Assembly: GCA_900467745.1 (NCBI GenBank)
Contig: UBQW01000037.1
Coordinates: 124,001 to 188,000 of the forward strand
Source of the DNA: Hyphomicrobiales bacterium
Lineage (GTDB): Bacteria; Pseudomonadota; Alphaproteobacteria; Rhizobiales; Rhizobiaceae
Length of the DNA: 64,000 nt
Direction of reading: 5' to 3'
The position numbers and the translations under genes were made by a program. The notes under the pieces are model-generated. The model saw only the letters and a list, made by a program, of their open reading frames with translations. It was not told the origin of the DNA and did no database searches. Of the stretch, positions 26,471 through 35,938 are shown piece by piece. How positions within the stretch are numbered: position 1 is the first letter of the stretch; each line of letters opens with the position of its first letter.

Positions 26471-27694
26471 TCACTCGTCGTCAACCACCCTTAGCTTGAG
26501 AAGCCCCGTTCTGCTCTCCACGGATTTCGACGCCGGCGCACTTTCATCCGGGACGCGGCTTGCGTCCGCACCCTCGAATTCCAGCGCCTCGATCTTGGCG
26601 CCGCGCTTGGTCAGCTTGTCGGCCGAGGTGACGATCATGTCGACATCCTTCTGCGCCATGGCGAAATGCCCCTGCAGCTTGCGCACACGGTCATCAAGGC
26701 GGCCGAGATCATCCATCAGATTGGCGACTTCGCCCTGGATGACATGCGCCTGCGCCTGCATCCGCTGATCCTTCAAGACAGCCTGGATGACCTGGATCGA
26801 CAGCATCAGCAGCGACGGCGAAACGATCACCACGCGGGCGCGGTGCGCCTTCTGCACGATCGCTTCGAAATTCTCGTGAATTTCCGCGAAGATCGATTCC
26901 GAAGGCACGAACAGGAAGGCGGTATCCTGGGTTTCGCCCTGTATCAGATACTTCTCCGCGATATCGCGGATATGGATCTCCATATCGCGCCGGAACTGCT
27001 GCGACGCTGCCTTGGCAAGCTCCGGCCCGCCCGCGTCGCGAATGGCGTTCCATCCTTCCAGCGGAAACTTGGCGTCGATCACGAGCGGCGGCGCGCCGTT
27101 CGGCATGCGGATCGTGCAATCCGGCCGGGAGCCGTTGCTCAGCGTCTGCTGGAAAGCGTAGGCACCAATCGGCAGGCCATCGGCAACGATCGTCTCCATC
27201 CGCGATTGGCCGAAGGCGCCGCGCGTCTGCTTGTTGGACAGGATCGCCTGCAGCCCGACGACGTCCTTGGCGAGCGTCTGGATATTGTTCTGCGCCGCAT
27301 CGATGACAGCCAGCCGCTCCTGCAGCTTCCTCAGATTCTCATGCGTCGACTTGGTCTGCTCCGTGATGGTCGAGTTGACCCGCTGCGACATGCCGTCCAG
27401 GCGCTGGCTGATCGCCTGGTTGAGTTCGGACTGGCGCGAGCCGAACACCTCGGCCATCGCCGCCATCCGGCCCTGCATTTCCGATTGGATCCGCAGCAGC
27501 TCCATCATCCGTGCATCCGCCTCGGCGGCTCGCTCCAGCGCCTCTTCCGCCTGCTCGCGCCGCGCCTGGCCGCCACGTACGAGCAAGGCGAGCATCAGGA
27601 CGATCACGATAGCCAGCGCCGCGCCGGCAAGGGCGAGCGACATGGGGCTAAGGCCGGAAAGGGTGGCGGAAAACGAGTCGGTGCTGGTTGTCAT
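26471..27694 (-). CDS. rmuC: RmuC family protein (DNA recombination)
   Basis: 407 residues. One N-terminal membrane segment (about 18-40), a long coiled coil (about 45-145), then the RmuC nuclease-like domain with LPIGAYAFQQTLSNG, PLVIDAKFPLEGW and FLFVPSESIFAEI. The E. coli homologue limits inversion at short inverted repeats; a restriction-like nuclease fold has been proposed. In rhizobia this gene commonly neighbours def; here a chemoreceptor gene lies between them. Confidence 0.92.
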   Translation of the reverse strand: MTTSTDSFSATLSGLSPMSLALAGAALAIVIVLMLALLVRGGQARREQAEEALERAAEADARMMELLRIQSEMQGRMAAMAEVFGSRQSELNQAISQRLDGMSQRVNSTITEQTKSTHENLRKLQERLAVIDAAQNNIQTLAKDVVGLQAILSNKQTRGAFGQSRMETIVADGLPIGAYAFQQTLSNGSRPDCTIRMPNGAPPLVIDAKFPLEGWNAIRDAGGPELAKAASQQFRRDMEIHIRDIAEKYLIQGETQDTAFLFVPSESIFAEIHENFEAIVQKAHRARVVIVSPSLLMLSIQVIQAVLKDQRMQAQAHVIQGEVANLMDDLGRLDDRVRKLQGHFAMAQKDVDMIVTSADKLTKRGAKIEALEFEGADASRVPDESAPASKSVESRTGLLKLRVVDDE

Positions 27695-27889
27695 CTCAGC
27701 ACCATAGCAAAGTCGCGCAGCTTTTCCAGATCAAAACGTGAACATTGTAAATGGCCTGCCGGCGATACGCGAGCCTCACATTCGAGCGCTAGCTAAGAAA
27801 TAACCGCATAATTTAACGCTTGCGAAACTATATTCGGCAAAAGCTGCGCGAAAATTGCCCTTCATCAAATGCAAAAGCAGAAATATATT

Positions 27890-29389
27890 ATGAGCAGCCA
27901 GCAGCCTGAAAACGGTCTCAAGCAACGCCTCGATTTCATCGAACTGGACGACAACGCGCGGCAATCGCTGCGCCAGATGCGCCCGGCGATTTCGGAGCTG
28001 CTGAGCGGCGCGCTCGAACGATTCTACGGCAAGCTGGCGCGCACGCCCTCGGTCGCGAGCTTCTTCTCTGACAAATCGCATATGAATAGTGCCAAGACCC
28101 GGCAGGAAGCCCATTGGGCCAATCTCGCCGGTGGCAATTTCGACGAGGCCTACGTCAAGGGCGTCGTCGCGGTCGGCAAGACGCACGCGCGCATTGGTCT
28201 CGAGCCGCGCTGGTACATCGGCGGCTACGCGCTTCTTATGAGCGATCTGATCAAGGGGCTGATGGCGAAGGAATGGCCGTCGCGCTTCGGCCGCGGCCAG
28301 GGCAAGTTGCTCGGCGAAAAGCTCACCGCCGTCGTAAAGGCTGCGATGCTGGACATGGATTATTCGATCTCGGTCTATCTGGAAGCGCTGGAGGAAAAGC
28401 GGCTGAAGCTCGAAGAGGAACGCCACAAGGCGGAGGCCGACCAGGCAATGGCGCTGAGCCATCTCCGTCGCGGTCTGGAAGCACTGTCGCGCGGTGATCT
28501 CGAAGCCACCTTGCCGGCTGATCTGCCGGGCAACTTCAAGGACATGGGCGACGACTACAATCGCGCTGTCGCGGCCCTTCGCGCCTCCTTCGCATCCGTT
28601 CGCGCCACATCCGGCGAAATCCTGCGCGGCACCGATGTGATCGCCAAGGGTTCCGACGATCTGGCGCTGCGCACCGCCCAGCAGGCCGCCGGCGTCGAGG
28701 AAAGCTCGGCCGCCCTGCAGCAGCTCTCCGTCAGCGTCGGCCAGACGGCATCCAACGCCGAAAAGGCGTCGGCAGCCGTCCGCGAAACGCAGCAGAAGGC
28801 GAAGAACTCCGGCGAGCTGGTCACCAGCGCCGTCTCCGCCATGGCCGGCATCGAGAAGTCATCGAGCGAGATCACCAAGATCATCGGCGTTATCGACGAT
28901 ATCGCCTTCCAGACCAACCTTCTCGCGCTGAACGCCGGCGTTGAAGCCGCCCGCGCCGGCGAAGCCGGAAAGGGTTTCGCCGTCGTCGCCCAGGAGGTCC
29001 GCCAGCTGGCACAGCGCTCGGCCGATGCCGCCAAGGAGATCAAGAAGCTGATCTCCGAGAGCTCCGCGCAGGTTAACCAGGGCGTCGACATCGTCAGCAG
29101 CACCGGCGAATCCTTGAGCGACATGATCGAGCGCATCGACAAGATCAACAGCTTCGTTGCCGATATCGCGTCTGCCGCACGTGATCAGGCGACCGGCGTC
29201 AACGAAGTCAGCGTCGCCATCCGCAACATGGACACCATCACCCAGCAGAATTCGGGCATGGTGGAGCGCACCTCGTCCGAAACCCGGCGCCTGCGCAACG
29301 AGGTGGAAGGCCTGGTCGGCCTGCTCGAGCGCTTCCGCACCGACAGCGCTGGCCACTCCGGTTATCAGGCCTCGCGCCGTGCCGCCTGA
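27890..29389 (+). CDS. Globin-coupled chemotaxis receptor (HemAT-like), soluble
   Basis: 499 residues from the ATG at 27890; the ATG at 27869 is the alternative. No membrane segments. An N-terminal protoglobin domain (about 5-170) carries the likely haem-proximal H99 in GKTHARIGLEPRWYIGGY. A HAMP-like linker (about 185-240) precedes the MCP signalling domain, with tip IAFQTNLLALNAGVEAARAG. Such proteins bind oxygen through haem and drive aerotaxis. It lacks the xWxxF C-terminal tether found on the other two receptors here. It is inserted between rmuC and def. Confidence 0.92.
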   Translation: MSSQQPENGLKQRLDFIELDDNARQSLRQMRPAISELLSGALERFYGKLARTPSVASFFSDKSHMNSAKTRQEAHWANLAGGNFDEAYVKGVVAVGKTHARIGLEPRWYIGGYALLMSDLIKGLMAKEWPSRFGRGQGKLLGEKLTAVVKAAMLDMDYSISVYLEALEEKRLKLEEERHKAEADQAMALSHLRRGLEALSRGDLEATLPADLPGNFKDMGDDYNRAVAALRASFASVRATSGEILRGTDVIAKGSDDLALRTAQQAAGVEESSAALQQLSVSVGQTASNAEKASAAVRETQQKAKNSGELVTSAVSAMAGIEKSSSEITKIIGVIDDIAFQTNLLALNAGVEAARAGEAGKGFAVVAQEVRQLAQRSADAAKEIKKLISESSAQVNQGVDIVSSTGESLSDMIERIDKINSFVADIASAARDQATGVNEVSVAIRNMDTITQQNSGMVERTSSETRRLRNEVEGLVGLLERFRTDSAGHSGYQASRRAA

Positions 29390-29411
29390 GGCAAAAGCGT
29401 CGAAATTGCAA

Positions 29412-29435
29412 AGGCGGCGTAAAAAAGCGCCGCCT
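29412..29435. other. Perfect GC-rich hairpin after the globin-coupled receptor
   Basis: 8-bp perfect stem AGGCGGCG/CGCCGCCT with an A-rich 8-base loop, 22 bases past the receptor stop and 50 bases before def. No T run follows, so it is a possible 3'-end or processing hairpin rather than a clear terminator. Confidence 0.4.
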
Positions 29436-29485
29436 CCGGCCATCGGATAATTCCATCCCGCAAAAAGATGGGTTATGGGAACGCC

Positions 29486-30004
29486 ATGACCATCAAGCCA
29501 CTCATCATTCTTCCCGATCCGCTGCTCCGTCAGGTTTCCAAGCCGATCGAGCGCGTCGACAGCGATCTTCAGCGTCTCGCCGACGACATGCTGGAGACCA
29601 TGTACGATGCTCCGGGCATCGGGCTGGCCGCCATTCAGATCGGCGTTGCCCGCCGCATGCTCGTCATCGATGTTGCGCGTGAGGGAGAGGAAAAGCAGCC
29701 GCTCGTCTTCATCAATCCCGAAATCGTCTCGTCCTCCGACGAGCGCTCGGTCTATGAAGAGGGCTGCCTCTCCATCCCGGATTACTATGCCGAGGTCGAA
29801 CGCCCGGCCACCGTCGGCGTCAAATATCTCGACCGCGACGGCAAGGAGCAGACGATGGAAGCAGACAGCCTGCTCGCCACCTGCCTGCAGCACGAGATCG
29901 ACCACCTGAACGGCGTGCTCTTCATCGACCACATATCCCGTCTGAAGCGCGAGATGGTCATCAAGAAGTTCACCAAGGCCGCCAAGACCACCAAGGCGCT
30001 CTGA
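29486..30004 (+). CDS. def: Peptide deformylase
   Basis: 172-residue metallohydrolase that removes the formyl group from nascent N-terminal methionine. All three motifs are present: GIGLAAIQIG (Q51), EEGCLSIP with metal ligand C94, and QHEIDH with H136, E137 and H140. The ATG at 29486 has GGGA upstream; an earlier in-frame ATG (29468) is not conserved. It normally sits directly before fmt; here a toxin-antitoxin pair separates them by about 820 bases. Confidence 0.96.
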   Translation: MTIKPLIILPDPLLRQVSKPIERVDSDLQRLADDMLETMYDAPGIGLAAIQIGVARRMLVIDVAREGEEKQPLVFINPEIVSSSDERSVYEEGCLSIPDYYAEVERPATVGVKYLDRDGKEQTMEADSLLATCLQHEIDHLNGVLFIDHISRLKREMVIKKFTKAAKTTKAL

Positions 30005-30037
30005 GCGATTGCTTGAAAATACCGCCCGGCCCTTCTA

Positions 30038-30054
30038 TGATATCAGTGATATCA
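30038..30054. promoter_or_regulatory. Double palindrome, probable antitoxin operator
   Basis: TGATATCA twice, separated by one G; each half is itself a perfect palindrome and so is the whole 17-bp unit. It lies 16 bases before the antitoxin ATG, overlapping the region just upstream of its AGGAGG ribosome site. The place and symmetry fit the binding site of a ribbon-helix-helix antitoxin dimer-of-dimers. Confidence 0.7.
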
Positions 30055-30070
30055 AATAGGAGGTGCCGAC

Positions 30071-30367
30071 ATGGGTGATCTTCTGATCCGCAATATTTCG
30101 GACGCGTTGAAGCGCGATATTTCCGCGCGCGCCGAGAAGAATGGGAATAGCCTTTCCGATGAGGCGAAGAACCTCCTGCAGAAGGCCATAATCGATACTG
30201 TGAAGGCTGATGTGCCGACGAAGTCGGCATGGGAAGCCATGCGCGAAATCTTTGCGCCGAAAAACGGAGCGGAAGCTCGCGAAGCCGAGGAATACGCGAA
30301 GATCATGGACGAGATAGAGGCGAAGCGAAAGAAGGACTTCGGCCGCCCGTTCGAAGGTATGGAATGA
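30071..30367 (+). CDS. FitA-like ribbon-helix-helix antitoxin
   Basis: 98 residues. The N-terminus (LLIRNISDALKRDISARAEK, followed by SLSDEAKNLLQKA) is the FitA/Arc-type ribbon-helix-helix that binds DNA. The rest is an acidic, helical tail that would wrap the toxin. AGGAGG lies upstream of the ATG. The stop overlaps the toxin start by 4 bases (ATGA), the usual type II arrangement. It is probably autorepressed through the palindrome at 30038-30054. Confidence 0.85.
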   Translation: MGDLLIRNISDALKRDISARAEKNGNSLSDEAKNLLQKAIIDTVKADVPTKSAWEAMREIFAPKNGAEAREAEEYAKIMDEIEAKRKKDFGRPFEGME

Positions 30368-30783
30368 TTGTCCTGGATACCAACGTCATATCCGAGACGA
30401 GCAAACCAACGCCGAGCCTTTTAGTCGAAGCTTGGTTCGCGGCGCAAAGCATGTCGGATCTCTATCTGACCGACGTGACCATCATGGAGCAATCTTACGG
30501 AGCCGAACGCTTTTGGCTTCGGTCCGGCTCGCTGCGATACAAGGACAAGCTCGACGAGGTGTTGGCCGCCTACAGCGGCCGTATTCTTGCGCTTGAGCAA
30601 CACATGGCAATCGAAACAGGCAAGCTCCTCGCCCGCCGTGAATCCGTCGGTCGGCCAATCTCTGTACAGGACGCCATGATCGCCTCAATCTGCCTCATCC
30701 ACGGCGCCACGCTTGCGACGCGCAACACAAAAGACTTCGAAGGGCTTGATCTCAAGCTCGTAAACCCGTTTGAAGGCGGCTGA
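30364..30783 (+). CDS. FitB/VapC-type PIN-domain toxin ribonuclease
   Basis: 139-residue PIN domain. The acidic active-site residues are in place: D5 in VLDTNVISE, E42 in IMEQSYG, D103 in SVQDAMIAS and D124 in TRNTKDFEG. VapC/FitB toxins cleave tRNA or rRNA when the antitoxin is lost. It ends 40 bases before fmt, so the pair occupies the def-fmt joint; readthrough from it may feed fmt. All catalytic residues are intact, so it is probably active. Confidence 0.88.
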   Translation: MIVLDTNVISETSKPTPSLLVEAWFAAQSMSDLYLTDVTIMEQSYGAERFWLRSGSLRYKDKLDEVLAAYSGRILALEQHMAIETGKLLARRESVGRPISVQDAMIASICLIHGATLATRNTKDFEGLDLKLVNPFEGG

Positions 30784-30823
30784 TCTTCAAGATTGGCCCC
30801 GAGCCAGGAATTGGCGGCATAGA

Positions 30824-31759
30824 ATGTCTCTTCGCATCATCTTCATGGGTACGCCCGACTTCTCCGTTCCGACGCTGCGCGCGTTGGTCGACGCCGGCCA
30901 CACGATCCTGGCGGTCTACACGCAGCCGCCGCGTCCCGGCGGGCGTCGGGGGCTCGATCTGCAGAAGTCACCGGTGCATCAGGCCGCCGAGCTCCTGGGG
31001 CTGCCGGTCTTCACGCCTGTCAACTTCAAGGATCCGGAAGAGCGCGAGCGCTTCGCCGCCCACAAGGCCGATGTCGCCGTCGTCGTCGCCTATGGGCTGC
31101 TGCTTCCCGAAGCGATTCTCAACGGCACGCGCTATGGCTGCTACAACGGCCACGCCTCGCTGCTGCCACGCTGGCGCGGTGCGGCCCCAATCCAGCGCGC
31201 GATCATGGCCGGAGACGAGAAGACCGGCATGATGGTGATGAAGATGGACAAGGGGCTGGACACCGGCGCCGTCGCCATCACCAGCGAAGTCGCGATCGGC
31301 GCAAACATGACGGCAGGCGAGCTGCACGACAGGCTCATGCTTGCTGGCGCCAAGGCGATGGCCGAGGCCATGGTCAAGCTCGAGATGGGCGACCTGCCGC
31401 TGACGCCGCAGCCCGAGGACGGCGTGCTCTACGCGTCGAAGATCGACAAGGCCGAAACCCGCATCGATTTCTCTCGCGATGCTAATGACGTTCACAACCA
31501 CATTCGCGGCCTGGCCCCGTTCCCCGGCGCCTGGTTCGAGCTTGAGCACGGCGGCAAGCCGGAGCGCGTCAAGGTGCTGGGCTCCGAGCGCGCCGAGGGA
31601 TCGGGTGTTGCCGGAGAATTGCTGAGCGATGATCTCGTCGTTGCCTGCGGCACCGGAGCAGTGAGATTGACGAAGCTGCAGAAAGCTGGCGGCAAGCCGT
31701 TGGCCGCCGCCGACTTCCTGCGCGGCACGCCGCTTGCCAAGGGCACGAGGCTCGCCTGA
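30824..31759 (+). CDS. fmt: Methionyl-tRNA formyltransferase
   Basis: 311 residues. Uses 10-formyl-tetrahydrofolate to formylate initiator Met-tRNA. N-terminal MSLRIIFMGTPDFSVPTL, the catalytic set N108 and H110 in YNGHASLLPRWRGAAPI and D146 in KGLDTGAVA, then the C-terminal tRNA-binding OB domain (about 205-311). The ATG at 30824 is chosen by homology; the open frame extends to 30770 within the toxin gene end. The stop overlaps the truA start by one base. Confidence 0.96.
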   Translation: MSLRIIFMGTPDFSVPTLRALVDAGHTILAVYTQPPRPGGRRGLDLQKSPVHQAAELLGLPVFTPVNFKDPEERERFAAHKADVAVVVAYGLLLPEAILNGTRYGCYNGHASLLPRWRGAAPIQRAIMAGDEKTGMMVMKMDKGLDTGAVAITSEVAIGANMTAGELHDRLMLAGAKAMAEAMVKLEMGDLPLTPQPEDGVLYASKIDKAETRIDFSRDANDVHNHIRGLAPFPGAWFELEHGGKPERVKVLGSERAEGSGVAGELLSDDLVVACGTGAVRLTKLQKAGGKPLAAADFLRGTPLAKGTRLA

Positions 31760-32565
31760 TGTTCCGCTACCGCATGATCGTCGAATATGACGGCTCGCAA
31801 TATGTCGGCTGGCAGCGGCAGGAGAATGGCCCGTCGGTTCAGGGCGCGATCGAGAAGGCCATCCTGTCGGCCAGCGGCGACGTCGTCTCGATCCGCGGCG
31901 CCGGCCGTACGGATTCCGGCGTGCATGCCATGGGCCAGGTCGTCCATGCCGATCTCTCCAGGGAATGGTCACCCTTCAAGCTGCAGAACGCGCTCAATGC
32001 GCATCTGAGGCTGGCGGGCGAACGCGTCGCGATCCTCGATGTCGAGAGTGCCAGCGAGTTCTTCGACGCACGCTTCTCGGCGCTGCGCCGTCATTATCTC
32101 TATCGCATCATCAGCCGCCGCGCGCCGCTGGCGCTGGAGGCGGGCAAGGCGTGGTTCGTGGCGAAGACGCTCGATCACGAGGTCATGCACGCCGCCGCCC
32201 AGACGCTAGTCGGCAAGCACGACTTCACCACCTTCCGCTCCGCCCATTGCCAGGCGAACAGCCCGATCCGCACGCTCGATCGTCTGGATGTCACCCGCAC
32301 CGGCGACCTCATCGAAATCCGTGCCACCGCCCAGAGCTTCCTGCACAACCAGATCCGCTCCTTCGCCGGCACGCTGAAGCTCGCAGGCGAGGGGCGCTGG
32401 ACGCCTGATGATGTCCGCGCGGCGCTGGAGGCGAGGGATCGCAAGGCCTGCGGCCCCGTCGCCCCGCCCGACGGTCTTTATTTCATGCAGGTCGACTATC
32501 CCGACGTGATCGTCGACCGCCGCAAAGAAACGGAAACAGCCGATGTCGACGACGATCTATCATAA
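31759..32565 (+). CDS. truA: tRNA pseudouridine(38-40) synthase TruA
   Basis: 268 residues. It isomerises uridines 38-40 in the anticodon stem-loop of many tRNAs. The catalytic aspartate is D52 in GAGRTDSGVHAMGQV; YLYRIISRRAPLAL and FLHNQIRSFAGTLKL are family blocks. It overlaps fmt by one base and the arsC-like gene by 23 bases, indicating one transcript. Confidence 0.95.
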   Translation: MFRYRMIVEYDGSQYVGWQRQENGPSVQGAIEKAILSASGDVVSIRGAGRTDSGVHAMGQVVHADLSREWSPFKLQNALNAHLRLAGERVAILDVESASEFFDARFSALRRHYLYRIISRRAPLALEAGKAWFVAKTLDHEVMHAAAQTLVGKHDFTTFRSAHCQANSPIRTLDRLDVTRTGDLIEIRATAQSFLHNQIRSFAGTLKLAGEGRWTPDDVRAALEARDRKACGPVAPPDGLYFMQVDYPDVIVDRRKETETADVDDDLS

Positions 32566-32944
32566 TCCGAAGTGCGGCACCTCGCGCAACACGCTGGCCA
32601 TGATCCGCCAGTCCGGCGAGGAACCCGTTATCGTCGAATATCTGAAGACCCCGCCAAGCCGCGAGACGCTGGTCGCGCTGATCGCCGAAATGGGCATCCC
32701 CGTCCGCGCGCTGCTTCGAGAGAAGGGCACGCCCTACGGCGACCTCGGCCTCGCCGATCCTGGTCTCAGCGACGAGCACCTCCTCGACGCCATGCTCGCC
32801 CACCCGATCCTTATCAACCGCCCCATCGTCCAGACCACCAAAGGCACCCGCCTCTGCCGCCCGTCGGAAGTCGTGCTGGAGGTACTGGAGAACCCGATCG
32901 CAGTCTTCACCAAGGAAGACGGCGAGGTCGTCGGCAGTCGCTAA
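32543..32944 (+). CDS. arsC: ArsC-family arsenate reductase (glutaredoxin type)
   Basis: 133 residues of the thioredoxin-fold ArsC/Spx family. The catalytic cysteine is C11 in NPKCGTSRNTL; the phosphate/arsenate-binding arginines include one in PILINRPIVQTTKGTRLCRP. Length is near the E. coli R773 enzyme (141). The start lies within the end of truA in another frame. No other ars genes adjoin, so a general redox role is possible. Its 3' end overlaps the convergent membrane-protein gene by 4 bases. Confidence 0.88.
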   Translation: MSTTIYHNPKCGTSRNTLAMIRQSGEEPVIVEYLKTPPSRETLVALIAEMGIPVRALLREKGTPYGDLGLADPGLSDEHLLDAMLAHPILINRPIVQTTKGTRLCRPSEVVLEVLENPIAVFTKEDGEVVGSR

Positions 32945-33537
32945 ACCGGATAAATCCCCAGGAACCGTTGCATGAATTCCGACAGCATCAGCGCCGGCAC
33001 GAAGAGCACCAGCGTCATCGCGCCGATCAAGAGCCCGTTGCTGTTGAAGATCATCCGGAGAATGCGGGCGATGGCGAAGACCTGGGCAAGCATGAAGGCA
33101 AGCAGCAGCAGCGAGACGATGCCGATCGTGCCGGGCAGGAAGAACACCAGCGCCAGCAAGAGGCCGTTGATGTAGGAGAGCGGCACGCCCAGCCAGTTGA
33201 CGCTGACGACGACGGCCGAGAAGCGTTCGCCCTTCTTCATGGCGAGCAGGAGCAAGCCGGCCAGCACCAGCGGCACGAACCAGTTCGCCGCCTCGACCAG
33301 GCCTAAGCGAACATAGAAGACCAAGCCGACATCGGTGTGCGGTGGCATGGTGCGCAGGAAGGATTCGCGCCACCAGAGCCAGGAAATCCCCATTGGCGGC
33401 AGGCACCAGACGAAGGCCCAGAAGGAGCGGTTGACGCCGCGGTCCGACATGTCGAGAAACCGGAAGCCGGCCGGATCCATTCGGATCAGCAACCAGAGAC
33501 CGGCCAGATAATACTGGACTTCCCTAAACCCCGGCAT
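32941..33537 (-). CDS. Uncharacterised multi-pass inner-membrane protein
   Basis: 198 residues with four to five hydrophobic helices (around 40-57, 75-100, 108-135, 138-160 and 168-190), reminiscent of YIP1/DUF1282-type integral proteins but not assigned with confidence. The N-terminus has FREVQYYLAGLWLLIRMDP. The start overlaps the end of dapE by 14 bases on the same strand, so expression is probably coupled to dapE. Function unknown. Confidence 0.8.
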   Translation of the reverse strand: MPGFREVQYYLAGLWLLIRMDPAGFRFLDMSDRGVNRSFWAFVWCLPPMGISWLWWRESFLRTMPPHTDVGLVFYVRLGLVEAANWFVPLVLAGLLLLAMKKGERFSAVVVSVNWLGVPLSYINGLLLALVFFLPGTIGIVSLLLLAFMLAQVFAIARILRMIFNSNGLLIGAMTLVLFVPALMLSEFMQRFLGIYPV

Positions 33538-34717
33538 TCTCGAACCAGCGCGCGATAAAGGTTTCGTAGACGACCGTCAGCCGCTCGAGGTCTTCAACCG
33601 CGACGCGTTCGTCGACCATGTGCATGGTCTGCCCGACGAGGCCGAACTCGACAACGGGGCAGTAATCCTTGATGAAGCGCGCATCCGACGTGCCGCCCGT
33701 GGTCGACAGCGCCGGCGACTGGCCGGTCACGCTTTCGATGGCCGAGGACAGTGAGGCGATCAGCGCGTTGTTGCGGGTGAGGAAGACGTGGCTCGGGCGC
33801 TCGGCCCAGACGATATCGTATTTGAACGGCGCCCGGCCGGGCCGGAGCACGCCTTCGCTGGCGGCGGCGTCGAGGCGGCGGATGATCTCCTGCTGCAGCG
33901 TCTCGGCCGTCCATGTGTCGTTGAAGCGGATGTTGAAGCTCGCCGTCGCCTTGGCTGGCACGACGTTGGTCGCCGGATTGCCGACATCGACGGTCGTCAC
34001 TTCGAGATTGGAGGGCTGGAAGTTCTCGGTGCCGGCATCGAAGGGCGGATGCATCAGCGCCTGCGTCAGCTGCAGGATCCCGCGCACCGCGTTATCGGCG
34101 AGATGCGGGTAGGCGGCGTGGCCCTGCACGCCATGGACGGTGATCTTGCCCGACAGCGAGCCGCGGCGGCCGATCTTGATCATCTCGCCCAGCGTGTTCG
34201 GGTTGGTCGGCTCGCCGACAAGGCAGGCGTCCCAGCGCTCGCCGCGCTCGGCGGCCCACTGCAGCAGCTTGATCGTGCCGTTGACGGCGGGGCCTTCCTC
34301 GTCGCCGGTGATCAGGAACGAGACCGAACCCTTAGGTGGCCCATGCTTTTCGATATGGCGGGCAATGGCGGCCACGAAGCAGGCGACACCGCCCTTCATG
34401 TCGACCGCGCCGCGACCGAACATCTCGCCGCCCGCGATCTCGGCTGCAAAGGGCGGATGCGTCCACGCGCCTTCGTCGCCGACAGGCACGACGTCGGTAT
34501 GGCCGGCGAACATCAGGTGCGGGCCGTCATTGCCGAGCCGGGCGTAGAGGTTCTCGATATCGGGCGTGCCGGGCTCGGTCGCCTTCACCTTGTCCACCGC
34601 AAAGCCGAGCGGCGAGAGCATCGCCTCCAGCACCGAAAGCGCGCCGCCTTCGGCGGGCGTAACGGATGGGCAGCGGATCAGGGTCTGGAGATTGGCAACG
34701 GGATCGGTAGCGGTCAT
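33524..34717 (-). CDS. dapE: Succinyl-diaminopimelate desuccinylase
   Basis: 397-residue di-zinc peptidase of the M20 family that releases LL-diaminopimelate from its N-succinyl form (lysine and peptidoglycan synthesis). Metal ligands are visible as H73 in FAGHTDVVPVGD, D106 in GRGAVDMKGG, and the Glu pair in LITGDEEGPA. The C-terminal QTMHMVDERV block is also typical. The ATG at 34717 matches the family N-terminus (DPVANLQTLIRCPSVTPAEG); the frame is open to 34771. dapD, the preceding pathway gene, lies 157 bases upstream on the same strand. Confidence 0.95.
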   Translation of the reverse strand: MTATDPVANLQTLIRCPSVTPAEGGALSVLEAMLSPLGFAVDKVKATEPGTPDIENLYARLGNDGPHLMFAGHTDVVPVGDEGAWTHPPFAAEIAGGEMFGRGAVDMKGGVACFVAAIARHIEKHGPPKGSVSFLITGDEEGPAVNGTIKLLQWAAERGERWDACLVGEPTNPNTLGEMIKIGRRGSLSGKITVHGVQGHAAYPHLADNAVRGILQLTQALMHPPFDAGTENFQPSNLEVTTVDVGNPATNVVPAKATASFNIRFNDTWTAETLQQEIIRRLDAAASEGVLRPGRAPFKYDIVWAERPSHVFLTRNNALIASLSSAIESVTGQSPALSTTGGTSDARFIKDYCPVVEFGLVGQTMHMVDERVAVEDLERLTVVYETFIARWFENAGV

Positions 34718-34874
34718 GACAGTGGAACTATCCGGCGGTAATGGCAAAGAAAAGGCAAGGGAGAGTTGCATCAGACGAAATGCGCCGTTCGCTTACGGCA
34801 GCCTGATATCGGGCAGGAAGTGGTTCGGTGCCGCGCACGAATTCTGTCACGCGCGGCACCGGATAGAAGCTGAA

Positions 34875-35735
<861 letters not shown>

Positions 35736-35938
35736 GAGAATTCCTTAAACTTCGATCTTTATCGTTGGAGGCGGAATCGTGGAGGCGGAGGCCTCCGGGA
35801 ATTGTGATTGGCGGGATGCGATCTGCTCTATCGCATGCAGGGCTAAAATGGAATGATTTTTCGGGACCGGTTAGCTCCCGATCACTGCTACAAAACGACA
35901 TACCGGCTGCACTGCCGGCAGGACTGAAAGGCATTGGA

